Shown: positions 47,601-60,700 of the stretch, one piece after another
How the letters are laid out: each line of letters opens with the position of its first letter
How positions within the stretch are numbered: position 1 is the first letter of the stretch
Assembly (NCBI RefSeq): GCF_028640845.1
Contig: NC_080541.1
Coordinates: forward strand, 1,088,435 to 1,152,434
Source of the DNA: Ahaetulla prasina
Taxonomy: Eukaryota; Chordata; Lepidosauria; Squamata; Colubridae
Direction of reading: 5' to 3'
DNA length: 64,000 bases
The notes under the pieces: model-generated
Told to the model about the DNA's origin: nothing
Databases searched by the model: none
What the model saw: only the letters and a program-made list of their open reading frames with translations
Translations under genes and position numbers: made by a program

Positions 47601-50600
47601 TTAGATAGCGCCCAATGTTCAAATCTGTCAAGATCCTTCTGTATCTTAAGCGTGTCTTCTGGAGTGTTGACTATTCCTGCCAGCTTGGTGTCATCTGCAA
47701 ATTTGATGAGTTCCCCATCTATCTCCTCATCCAAATCACTGATGAAGATGTTGAAGAGTATTGGCCTAAAATAGCCTTGGGGTACTCCACTGCATACTTC
47801 CCTCCATCTAGATCCAGTTCCATTGAGGACCACATGTTGAGTGCGGTTGGTCAGCCAGTTACGAATCCATCTGGTGGTGATGCTGTCTAACCCACATTTT
47901 TCTATTTTTTTTAAATTTTTTTTATTGAAAGAGTTTTAAAAAAACAAAAACATTTTTCCCCCTTTTTTCCCCCTCCCTCCCAAAAAACAAAACAAAACAC
48001 CCCCCTCCCTCCCCCACCCCCCGGCTTCCCGGGTCAATCACAAGGTAAAGTTATACATAAACCAAACATAGAATAAAATTTTCCCTTCCAATCCAAATAA
48101 CCACATCCAAAGCTTTTCGTCTCCCAACCCCCTCCCCATTACATAAAATAACTTTCTAATTATTCAAAGGCAATCTGATATTTCTTAATCTGATATCTGT
48201 TTTGTAGATAATCAATCCATTTTTTCCATTCAATTAAATATCTTTCCTGCGTATTGTCTTTTAAAACGCTGAGATTTTAGCCATCTCAGCCAAATTAATA
48301 ACTTTCAATATCCATTCTTCTATTGTAGGTATCTCTTCTTTCTTCCAGTATTGTCCAATCAACAGTCTTGCTGCTGTTATTAAGTTCAGAATCAATTTAG
48401 TCTCAATCCCTGTACAATCCGTTATAATTCCCAAAAGGAAAAATTGTGGCAGGAACTTTATCTTCTTCTTCAGTACATTTTGAATAATCCACCAAATTCT
48501 TATCCAAAAGACCTTAATTTTCTTGCAAGTCCACCAAATATGAAAATATGTAGCATCATCACAATCACACCTCCAACATTTCGCTTGGATATTAGGATAC
48601 ATACATGATAATTTTTTGGGATCTAAGTGCCATCTATAAAACATCTTATAAAAATTTTCCTTAAATTCTGTGCTTGTGTAAACTTAACATTTCTAACCCA
48701 GATTTTCTCCCATGTTTCCAACATTATTGGTTCCTGAATATTCTGTGCCCATTTTATCATACAATCCTTTACCAAATCCTTTTCCGAATCTATTTCAAGC
48801 AACACATTATACAATCTCTTTATATGCTCCTGGGTCTGATTTCTAATTTGCTTTATTAAATTTTCCTCCCTTTGCATTATACCAATTTTTTGATCTTCTT
48901 TCCATCTAGCACTTATTTTCCCATATTGAAACCAAGTATAATTCCTCCCTTCTTCATTTAATACCTGTAATGATTTTAATTGCAATCTACCTCCTTCAGC
49001 ATACAAAAGTTCTTTATATGTAATCATTTCCTGTTTCTGTTCTATATTTATATTCTCTATTGCATGTCTAGGGCTCGCCCATATAGGAATCTTGTAATCT
49101 AATTTATAGGAATATTTTTCCAGACCATAAAGAGCACTTCTCAACACATGATTCTTAAAAGCCCTATCCACTTTTTTCCATAAAATAAATCGCATGCCAT
49201 CCATATAACAAGTCATAACCTTCTATATTCAAAATTCTTTCCTCTGTTAAGTTAAACCAATCACTTATTACTGAAAGGGTTACTGCTTCATAATATAGTT
49301 TAAAGTTAGGCATTCTTAAACCACCTCTTTCCGTGAGTCCTGTATTATTTTCATTTTAACCTCGCCTTTTTACCCTGCCATATAAATTTATTAATCCCAC
49401 TCTGCCAATCTTCCAAATTTTTATCCTTTTAATTATAGGTATCATCTGGAACAGAAACAAAAATCTAGGTAACACATTCATTTTAATAGCCGCAATCCTT
49501 CCCAATAGGGATAACTGCAATTTCTTCCAGCCACTCATATCATTCTGAACTTTTTGCCATAGCAAGTCATAATTATTCTTATAAAGTTTCTTGTTCGATG
49601 AGCTAATATAGACCCCTAAATATTTAACCTTTTTTACTACCTCAAATCCTGTCATTTCCTCTAGTTTTTGTTTCTGTTGTATAGACATATTTTTAATTAT
49701 CACTTTTGTTTTATTCTGATTTATTTTAAATCCTGATACCTTTCCATATTTATCAATTACTTCCAACAAAAATCTACTTGAATTTATAGGATTCGTTAAC
49801 GTAACCACTACATCATCTGCAAAAGCTCTAACTTTGTACTCATATTGTCTAATCTTAATTCCCTCTATTTTCATTAATTCTCGTTAATTCACTGATGAAG
49901 ATGTTGAAGAGTATTGGGCCTAAAATAGCCTTGGGGTACTCCACTGCATACTTCCCTCCATCTAGATCCAGTTCCATTGAGGACCACATGTTGAGTGCGG
50001 TTGGTCAGCCAGTTACGAATCCATCTGGTGGTGATGCTGTCTAACCCACATTTTTCTATTTTATCTAGTAGTAAGTTATGGTCTACTTTGTTAAATGCCT
50101 TACTGAAGTGCAAGTAAATTATATCAACAGCATTCCTTTGGTCCACTAGTGTTGTCACTTTGTCAAAGAATGCAATAACATTAGTCTGGCATGATCTGTT
50201 TGCTTCTAAAAAAGTAAAGGTTCCCCTCACACATGTGCTAGTCGTTCCCAACGCTAGGGGGCGCTGCTCATCTCCGTTTCTAAGCCGAAGAGCCAGTGCT
50301 GTCTGAAGACGTCTCCGTGGTCATGTGGCCGGCATGACTAAATGCCAAAGGTGCACGGAATGCTGTTCCCTTCCCACCAAAGGTGGTGCCTATTTTTCTA
50401 CTTGCATTTTTTACATGCTTTCAAACTGCTAGGTTGGCAGAAGCTGGGACAAGTAACAGGAGCTCACCCCGTTACACGGCACTAGGGATTTGAACCACTG
50501 AACTGCCGACTTTTTGATCGACAAGCTCAGTTTCTTAGCCACTGAGCCACTGCATCCCCTTTGTTTGCTTCTAGGTGTTCACTAATTTGTTGCTTGATTA

Positions 50601-51746
50601 TCTTTTCCAGAATCTTCCCTGGTATTGAGGTCAGGCTGATGGATCTGTAGTTTCCTGGATCTATTTTTTCCCCCTTTTTTGAAGATGGGAACTACATCAG
50701 CTCTTTTCCAGTCCTCTGGCAGTTCCCCTGTGCTCCAGGATCTTTGAAAGATATAGTTCAGTGGTTCTGAGATCTCGTCTGGCAGTTCCTTCAGAACCTT
50801 GGGATGTAATCCATCCGGTCCTGGTGATTTGAACTCGTCTAGGGTAGACAGGTGTTCACTTACCATTTTCTTCCCTATTTTAACTTGTGTTTCTAATCTG
50901 TTTTTTGTAGTGCTGTTTTTGATAGGTTGGATTGTTTTTTCCTTTTGTGTAAAGACAGATGCAAAATATGAGTTAAGTAGATCTGCTTTCTCCCTGTTGC
51001 TTGTCACCTTCTTGCCACTTTCTCCCAGCAATGGGCCAATTGTTTCCTTGACTTTTTTCTTGTTTTTAACCTTGGATGCAAAGAGCAGAAGAGCGGATCC
51101 TGGCTGGATCAGGCCCAATCTCTGTTCTCCATGCTGAGAGCCCACACGAGGAGAAAGGAGGAGGAGGAGGAGGAGGAGGAGGAGGAGGAGGAGGAGGAGG
51201 AGGAGGAGGAGGAGGAGGAGGAGGAGGAGGTGGTGGTGAGGCATTCCTCTTGCAAAGGAGCCTTCCTTCTCCTGGGTGCTGCCCTGGGAAAGGAGGAGGG
51301 CCTGTCAGCCTGGAAGAAGCCCAACCCAAAGTTGAATTTGTTCGACTTTAGTGTCAAGTCTGAACATCCGTCTCTCCCAATTCATCGTCTTTGCAGCCTA
51401 GGAAAGTAGGCGGGGTCCTTTCTGAAACTTTTGCCATGCCCAGATTCTTTCTCTGGGCTCAGGTGCCTCTTCTCCAGCCACCGGCCTGGCTGCAGCTCTT
51501 CTCGCTGTCTCCCAAGGTGACCCCCACGTACCATTACCCCGTCTTCCCTGAGGTGGCATCCAAGTCTAGTTCTGCCCACCTGAGGGTCACCTGGAAGTTA
51601 TCACCTTGTTTTTAGAACAGAGAAACACCACCAGACTCGTAGCAACCTGTTTGTGTGTGTGTGTGCCTGGGCTTGGTGGGATGCCAAAGCCCCGTTGGCC
51701 AGAACTCTTGGTGCATCTCTGTCCAGCAGATAAAAGAAATCTATTA

Positions 51747-51790
<44 letters not shown>

Positions 51791-54700
51791 ATCCCTCCCT
51801 AGGGCAGCCTTGCCCAGCCATTGGCATGCCATTGCGACACTCAGGTGTGCTGCATCCCTCTTCTGTTCCCATCGAGCAGAGAAAAGTTGACAAAACACCT
51901 GCAAAACTGCAGAGAGAGGCCATCTTAGGCAGCCCCTTTGTGTTTCTGGAGTGGGTGTTCCTGTTCCTGTCTATTGGGCTCAGCGTTCATCCATCTTTTC
52001 CTCCTCTCGTTGTTTTGCTCTCTGTGGCTACTGTCCCCTGAGCCGGTTTCGGAGGGCAGCTTCCATCCTACTGGAAGTTGGACATCATCTCAGGTCAGTT
52101 GTCAGTCTGGCTCCCATTTGGGCATACACACGGAAAGGGAATTCATAAGAAAGCATGGTGAATCTTCTATTATGAAAGAATTCGTGAAGCATGCAAGGAT
52201 GATAAGAGATTCTGAGTGTGTGAAATACTGTTTTTGGCAGTGTCTAAAATGAACTTTGAGGAGAAATATTGGACATGGGAAGAAAGAACCAAGAGGCAAA
52301 GGAAGTGAGTGCAGCCCGCTTGGGCTGCGGTTTGACAGAATTCTGATCCAAAGGCTGCAAGGGATCATCATAAACTTTGGGAAGGGCGGTAAGGTTGTTA
52401 TTTGGGCACTGACATCCCTGGCAGGCTGGACTTGGCTCTCGGTCAGCTCCTGAAGAATGTCAGCAGGGGAGCAAGAGGCAGGGTCGCACGTTGTGAGTTT
52501 AGGAGAAAGCGAATGGGCTTCAGTTGCAACATGGGTGTGCTTCTTTAAGGCTGTTTCCTGACAACCTGCGTGGGATTGGGGATGGTTGAAAGCAGGTGCT
52601 CTGACTCTGAAAAGGGCCTGAAATCCCCAGAACAGAGAGGAGCCAGAGTCTGAGAACATCTAGGAGCGATTCCGAGGATAGGCATGGCCAGGGCTGGGCA
52701 CTGGCGCCCGCCTCCTCTATGCGCAGCCCTTGCCTTTTGGTGCCCACTTCCCCATAAGGCACACCTGCCCCCCTCCCTGCCTCATGGGACAGTCTGGCCA
52801 TTTTCCTGGGGTCATCGAAGGTCAGGGCGGCTTCACCAGGGAAGGAAGTTCTACCCCTTTGCCACCTTCTTGGACCTGGGCAAAGGGGCTTCCATTTCTC
52901 CAGGGGGTTTTTCCCCTTTTTAATGGGTATAAGGAACACAGTTGTGTTTATCTTTAGTAGGCTTTGGGAAACTATTCTAAAAGTTCTGCTAAAGGAAGCC
53001 TTTAAAGAATAGCTGTAATCTGTTTCCGTCTCCCTCAGAGCCCTGCCTTAGTTCCATTCTTGAGGAAGATGCGATGGGGAGAAGGTGGATGCTCTTCCCC
53101 ATCTCCCAGATAGAATCCTGAATCCCATCATCTCATTTCCTTCTCAGCCGGCCAAGCAGATGCTGGTTCGGATTTAGGGTGGGAGCCGGCTGCGAGAGCC
53201 CTCCCAAGTCAGGGCAAGGCTCCTTCAGGGGGAGAGGCCAGACCTTTTGGGGAGGGACAAGGGCACAGGTGCATCCACTTGGCTGGGCCACTGCAGTCAG
53301 GTCTCACTCCGCCTGGCCTCTCTCAGCACAGCCCCTCCCTTCCCTTCCCTTCCCCTCCCCTGCCAATCTGCCAGCAGCCTCCTGATTAAGCTGCTTGCTG
53401 GCTCCCTCTGTGCCTTTTGATCAGCCGCCCACCCACCTGCAGGTGCCTTGAAGCGGTGCCCCCCCCTTCTGTCTTTCAGTGCCGTTTGATCTTTTCATTT
53501 GGGAGGGAGGGAGGGGCCTCCCGGGGTGGATGCTTCCCTGCATGACTTTCCACCGGAGCCTTTCCAGGGAGCTTCGCTAATGGCCAAATTGGAGAAGGCT
53601 CCTTCTTAGGTTCTCTTGTCAGAATAGAGCCCGGCGGTTCTCCCGAGAATTCAGAGGATCAAAGAAAGGCTTCATTCCACTACGCGGGAGCTTCCTGTTT
53701 GAGCCACTGCGGGATCTTGAGTACCTTGGACGGAACACAGAGCAGGCCATTTCTTTAGAATTAAACGCAACAATGAACTTACTGGGTTGAGCCAGAATGA
53801 CTTGTCTGAAGACGGTCCCCGGAGGTCTCTTAAGTTTCAGTTTGAGGGTCAGAGGGTCAAAATATGAGGCGTGTAGCTTGCCTCGAGCATTCCCTGAAGG
53901 ACTAGTTCAAATGGATAGCAATAATTTAAAACCATGTGTTTGGGTAGAATAGAATAACAGAGTTGGAAGGGACCATGGAGGTCTTCTAGTCCAACCCCTA
54001 CTTAGGCAGGAAACCCTACACCACTTCAGTCAAATGATTATCCAATCTCTTCTTCAAAACTTCCAGTGTTGGGAGTATTCACAACCTCTGGAGGCAACCA
54101 TTCCACTGGTTGATTGTCCTCACTGTCAGGAAGTTTCTCTTTAATTCTAGCTTGGATCTCTCCATGGTTAATTTCCACCTGCTGCTTCTTGTCCTGCCTT
54201 CAGGTGCTTTGGAGAATAGCTTGACTCCCTCTTCTTTGTGGCAGCCCCTGAGATATTGAAAGACTGCTATCATGTCTCCCCTGGTCCTCCTCTTCACTAG
54301 ACTAGCCATGCCCAGTTCCTGCAACCGTTCTTCATACGTTTCAGCCTCCATTCCCCTAATCATCTTTGTTGCTCTTCTCTGCACTCTTTCTAGAGCAGTG
54401 GTAGTCAACCTGGTCCCTACCGCCCACTAGTGGGCGTTCCAGCTTTCATGGTGGGCGGTTGGGGTTTTGTCTGATACTGAAGCACTTTCCTTTTTTTTAA
54501 TTTAATTGACTTTTTTAAAAAAAATCATAGCATTATTTAAAAACATTTTCATTAGGTTTTCATAAAACTAGGTTTTCATAAAATTCCCAATAAAATTTAA
54601 ATTTCTGAAAATATACTATTTGTATCACCCGCGCATAAGTTTAGTTCACGTTACCTAAGTGAAACTAAATGGTGCTATAGTGCAACCGCAAACAAAAGCT

Positions 54701-57700
54701 TTGTCCCAGAATAGCTCATGTATCTCCCCCCACACCACCCAGACAAGCAGAGCTGGTAGCCGGCGCGCCCCCTCCCAAACCCAATCCACGATGCGTGAGA
54801 GGTATGCGCAGACGATACACGGCCCATTACTGTGGAACCGGTGGGCGGTTAGAAAATTTTACTACTAACAGAGATACAAAAGTGGGTGGTAGATTGGATT
54901 AGAAGGGAAAATTTTTCTCTATGTTTGGTTTATGTATAACAATACCTTGTGATTGACCCGGGAAGCTGGGGGGGGGGGAGGAAGGGGGGAAGGGGGTTTT
55001 CTGGGAGGGAGGGGGGAAAAAGGGGGGAAAAGGTTTTTGTTTTTTAAAACTTTTTCAATAAAAAAAATTTAAAAAGTGGGTGGTAGGTATAAAAAGGTTG
55101 ACTACCCCTGTGTCGTGTCCCACTCCTCCGCTGACAGCCGGGTCAGGGAAATCCGAATCAGGCGTGCCTCTGCAGCTCTGCCAAAGTCCTAGCAAAGTTC
55201 TCAAGGCAGGCAGGAGACTAGGAAGTGACTTCAGCAATATAAGGTAGACTTTGCCTGACTCAGAGAATGCCAGAAAGCAGATCCTTTATATAGGCCATGG
55301 GGTGTGGCTCCATGACTCAGCACTTATCCAGGCCTGCCCCTCCCTTCCTTCTGTTGCCTCCGCCTATCAATTCTCCTGAAGCGAGGATCACTCCAGGCTC
55401 CAGCTGTTGGTAATTGACCTTCCTCAGGCTCACATGCTGTGGGGGAGGGGGAGGAGTCTAGTTGCTCCGTTTGCCTGGGCATGGAGCCAGGGCTGGGGGC
55501 TGGAGGCACTTCTTCTTCTTCGGCCTGTCTGGGCATGGAGCCAGGGCTGGGGCCGGGAGGCATGCTAGGACATTCCTCAGCGTTCGGAAGCAGATAAGAT
55601 GGGCCCGGCTGCGGGGAAAGCGGACGAGGCACAACACCCTGTTCTAGAGTCTCAACCTCTTTTTTTACATTGTGGCGACCAAAATTGGATGCAGTATTCC
55701 ACGTGTGGCCTTACCAAGGCATTATAAAGTGGTATTAACACTTCACGTGATCTTGATTCTATCCCTCTGTTTATGCAGCCCAGAACTGTGTTAGCTTTTT
55801 TGGCAGCTGCTGCACACTGCTGGCTCATATTTAAGTGATTGTCCATTAGGACTCCAAGGTGTGGCTTAGTCAGCTGCCAGGATCAACAAACGCCAGCAGG
55901 AATACAATTAACTTTCGATACCATCGACCATGGTATCCTGCTGCGCCGGTTGGAGGGATTGGGAGTGGGAGGCACCGTTTATCGGTGGTTCTCCTCCTAT
56001 CTCTCCGACCGGTCGCAGACGGTGTTGACGGGGGGGCAGAGGTCGACCCCGCGGCGCCTCACTTGTGGGGTGCCGCGGGGCCCATTCTTTCGCCCTTCTG
56101 TTCAACATCTATATGAAGCCGCTGGGTGAGATCATCAGTGGCTTCGGTGTGAGGTACCAGCTGTACGCTGATGACACCCAGCTGTACTTTTCCACACCGG
56201 GCCACCCCAATGAAGCTATCGAAGTGCTGTCCCGGTGTTTGGAAGCCGTACGGGTCTGGATGGGGAGAAACAGGCTCAAGCTCAATCCCTCCAAGGCGGA
56301 GGGGCTGGGGATGCGGCATCCCGGTACAGTCAGCTGAGTCCGGCTGACTGTCGGGAGCGAGTCATTGGCCCGGATGGAGGGGGTGCGCACCTTGGGCGTT
56401 CTCCTGGATGAACGGCTGTCTTTTGAAGACCACCTGACGGCCGTCTCCAGGAGAGCTTTCCACCAGGTTCGCCTGGTGCGCCAGTTGCGCCCCTTTCTAG
56501 ACCGGGATGCCTTGTGCACAGTCACTCACGCCCTTGTGACGTCTCGTCTGGACTACTGCAATGCTCTCTACATGGGGCTCCCCTTGAGGGGCATCCGGAG
56601 GCTACAGTTAGTCCAGAATGCAGCTGCACGGTGATAGAGGAGCCCTCGTGGCTCCCGAGTGACACCTATCCTGCGCAGGCTGCACTGGCTACCTGTGGCC
56701 TTCCGGTGCGCTTCAAGGTGTTGGTGAACGCCTTTAAAGCGCTCCATGGCATAGGGCCGGGTTACTTACGGGACCGCCTGCTGCTACCGAATACCTCTCA
56801 CCGACCCGTGCGCTCTCACAGAGGGACTCCTCAGGGTGCCATCGGCGCGACAGTGTCGCCTGGCGACGCCCAGGGAAGGGCCTTCTGTGGGGCTCCGCCT
56901 CTGGAACGAACTCCCCAGGACTTCGTCAACTTCCGGACCTCCGAACCTTTCGCATGAGCTTAAAACTCACTTATTCACCTGCGCTGGACTGGGTTAGTTT
57001 TTTAAGTTTATGGGTTTTTAATGGGTTTTATTTCTAAATTTTAATTCTGGCCAATTTAATAAGTTTTTTAATTGTATTTTAATTGTATTTATAGTGTATT
57101 ATGTATTTTTACTTGGCTGTGAACCGCCCTGAGTCCTTCGGGAGAAGGGCGGTATACAAATTTAAATAATAAATAAATAAATAAACAAAAGTTAAACTTG
57201 ATCATATTGGTGCCTTCATTCAACATGACTTGCTAAAGAGTCAATCTAGCCAGGCTGTTGGCCAGCATAAGATCACACCCGCAACTGTCAAGTTCATTTA
57301 TTACGTCTTGTACCTTTTCAATCAGAATTCATATATTTGCAACTTTGATTTCCACTTTTCCACATGCAGCCGTCCCTCTCCCGTTCCATTCCAGGTCATT
57401 TTATCACTTACTTTGAATTTTATTCAGTTTTGTTTTGCCTTCTTCACCTTTCCAGAGTATGTTTTTCTTTAAAACCATTCTACATTTTTTCTGCTGTTTT
57501 CCTATTCACTTTTCATTCTTCTTCTTCTTCTATTTTTTCCTTTTTTTCTCTATTGGTATTGCCTGGGCTGAGATTTTTTTTCGGTATCAGTTTCGCTGCC
57601 TGTTGGGCAGGATGCCAGGCGGGTAACCAAAACCCAGCCTTACCTCAAGCCTTCTCACACAGAGATCTCTGATCTGGAGCCTCCTTGCAAGTGAACACCA

Positions 57701-60700
57701 AGCTGCCTGCATTTGAGAACAGATTCAGGAAGAGTAGTGAAGGTTTCTGTTATGCTTCAGTTCTTGACAAAAGCTTTTTTTACTTAACCAAAGATACGTC
57801 ATTTCGTTTCTTCTGCATGGCAAGCATTCAAAATATTTTATTTATTCATTCCGTTCTTATAGATGCCCAACTCAACCAAGTGACTCATCTTACAATTCTA
57901 AAATTATGAAACAGTTTAAAAACGTCAAAACAATAGCAGCCGTGATGGCTAATCAATAGTAAAGCTGAGGAACGGGGCCTTAACCCGTTCCGAGTGCCGA
58001 GCACAGAAACATTTTATTGTAAACTGCCCGGAGCGCTTGGGCTATTGTAAGCTCAGTGGTGGGATTCAGCCAGTTCGCACCACTTCGGGAGAACCGGTTG
58101 TTAACTTTCTGAGCAGTTTGGCAAACTGGTTGTTGGAAGAATTCATTAGGGCAGAGAACCGGTTGTTAAATTACTTGAATCCCACTACTGTGTAAGCTTA
58201 ATTATTTTTGTAATAAAATAAAATAAAAAATAGATGATATTGGTAGATACTGAAAAGGCACTGCAGAGTGTGGAGAATGGGTCCTCCAGCACTGGAGGTT
58301 TTTAAGAAGAGGTGGGACTGCTGTTTGTCTGACACGATCTTGGGTCACCTCCTATTGAGTAGGGGGTTGGGCTGGAACGGGGGTCCACCAATCCCTGCTC
58401 TGCCCTGACCAGCAAAGGGCTGCAGCACAAACAAGCGAAGCCCGTCTGTGGCATGCAGGCAACCCATGAAACAGGCCCCCTCCGGTCCACGGAAAATACC
58501 CTCCAGGGAACTAGTCCCGGTGCCCAAAAGATTAGGGGGCGGCTGAACTAGAGGATCTTCACGGTCCCTCCCAATTCTGTTATGGAGAAATCCTGGGGCC
58601 AGGGAGGTAGTGACGGAATGGTGGCTGCCCCCAAGTCTGCATCTGACAGACAAAACAGAGAGCAGGGGAGCCCCAGTTCTCTCTCTCAAAGCATTATAGG
58701 AAGTTCTCCTTTAGTGACTGTTTGTAGTTATGATGGTGAAGAAAAAAGTAATTTTGCAACCAGTCCTCATAGTTACAACCTGTGCAGGTCTGTAAAGCGA
58801 AGGAAAGCTGAAGTAAGGCCATAAACACAGCCATGGTTTCACTTAGGGACTGCTTTGCTTAATGGCTGAGTTGTGGGTCCCAGTTGTGGTCACTAAACAA
58901 GGACTGCCTGTAGTCTCTCTTGGGGCTGGGGGTTTTCTAGAACAGCCCCAGGTACAGATGCACTGAATGCCCCAGAGGCCTTTCTGGATAGTTGTGGGAA
59001 TGAGGACCCCGACTGTTGGGAGCCCCGTGCAAATCATGCTTACCCTGTGAGCCGCCAGAGAGTGCTGCAGAGTGCTCCCCTGTGGGGAGGCATGTAACTC
59101 CGAAGGCCAGTCTTCTCGCCAGCAACACCTTCAGGGGCGGGAAGCTCAGAGCTGCATTTCCGTCCTCCAGAGCACGTTTTGCCCCACTCAAGGAGGCTCC
59201 TTTCAGATGGAGGGGCCTTAGCTGTTTCTGTCTCCCCCCCACACATACATATCCAAGGCTAAAGCTTTGCAAACTCCCTCCAGTTTGGCACCCACCAACC
59301 CTCCTGGCCATGGCATCCCCTGGGCTGCCAGCTGCTTGGAGCCAGCGCCCATCTGCGGGAGGCCCTTTCAAACGTCTGTTGTTAAGGGCAGCTGAGAAGG
59401 CTGGCTCTCTTAATGACCTGGTTGCCCTTCTCCTTGCAGTGAGAATGAGGCTCTGTGGCGGGAGGTGGCCACTCTGCGTCAGAAGCACACACAGCAACAG
59501 AAGGTCGTCAATAAGGTGAGATTGACCACCCCACCCCACCCCACCCGGCTCAAGAGTTCCCCCTGCAGGGGGCCCTGCTGTGACTCCTCTGCCTGCCCAA
59601 AGACAGGAGGGCATCCGCCCACCAGTGGGAGGTCATGGAAGCAGCCCGGAGCGATTGCGGCCAGATCCTCGGACTCGGGCCCTGAGCCGTGAGATCCAGG
59701 GGCGAAGGCCTCAGCAGCCCCGCTGCCTAGGGAAGCAATTGGCCACCCCCAGCAGGCGCCCCCATTCCTACCTGCCTTCTCTTCCGGGGTTGCCTCGGGA
59801 CCCCTGTTCTCTGAGGTGCAGCACCCTCAGGGCTTCCTCTTCCTCTTCTTGCAGCTCATCCAGTTCTTGATTTCCTTGGTGCAGTCCAATCGTATCCTTG
59901 GGGTGAAGAGGAAGATGTAAGTGAGCCCCCAGGGGCACCGTTGAATGGCAGCAGGGGGGAAGCTCTGGGGACCCTGGCCGGAGGGCGGCCTCACTGCCCC
60001 CTCGCTCTCTCTCCTTTCCAGCCCCCTGATGTTGAACGACGGCAGTTCCCCCCACAGCATGCCCAAATACGGCCGGCAGTACTCCTTGGAGCACCTCCAC
60101 AGCCCGTCCCCCTACTCGGTAAGTACAGAGGGACGGGCGATTGGCTTCCATTGTTGTCAGGTTGTCTCTTGGACCCCACCCCACCTCCTCCTGTGGGTGT
60201 CCCTAGGCAGAGCCGGCTGCATTCCCTGCAGGGACAGCCTCCAAGAGGACAGGAGGGCTGGCATCTCTCATCTGGACGATCCCTTAAACAGGAGCCAGCA
60301 GCCCAAAAAGCTGATACAATCCTTGGTTGTATAAACAGAGGCACAGACTCAAAATCATGTGAAGCCTTAGTACCGCTTTATAAAGCCTTAGTAAGGCCCC
60401 ACCTGGAATACAGCATCCAAATTTTGGTCACCAGATTGCAAACAAGATGTTGCCTGGAGACGGAAGACATATGAAGGACGGTTGCAGGAATTGGGGATGT
60501 CTGGTCTAGAGAAAAGAAGGAATTAAGGGGGACACGATAGCAGCATTCCGGTATTTGAGGGGCTGCCACAAAGAAGAGGGGCTCAAATCATTCTCCAAAG
60601 CACCAGAAGGCAGGACAAGAAATAATGGTTGGAAACTGATCAAAGAGAGAAGCAACCTGGAATTAAGGAGAAACTTCCTAACAGTGAGGACAATAAACCA

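Larger units (their letters stand above)
54396..55641. mobile_element. hAT-type element with 8-bp duplication, itself twice interrupted
   Basis: Starts cagtggtagtcaacc and ends ggttgactacccctg. Flanked by TTCTAGAG at 54388-54395 and 55642-55649. Interrupted by an L1 3' end (54893-55071) and by an LTR (55111-55636). No transposase frame seen. Confidence 0.85.

Noticed and set aside
51066..51409. Poly-Glu, poly-Pro, poly-Leu and poly-Ser frames
   Set aside because: All are readings of the GGA microsatellite at 51157-51238.
51747..51788. Possible CRISPR-like or satellite array
   Set aside because: Simple CA repeat without spacers; the organism is a vertebrate.
58937..59614. 225-residue minus-strand frame antisense to HSF1 exon 5
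   Set aside because: Shadow of a GC-rich region including the real exon; no recognisable domain.
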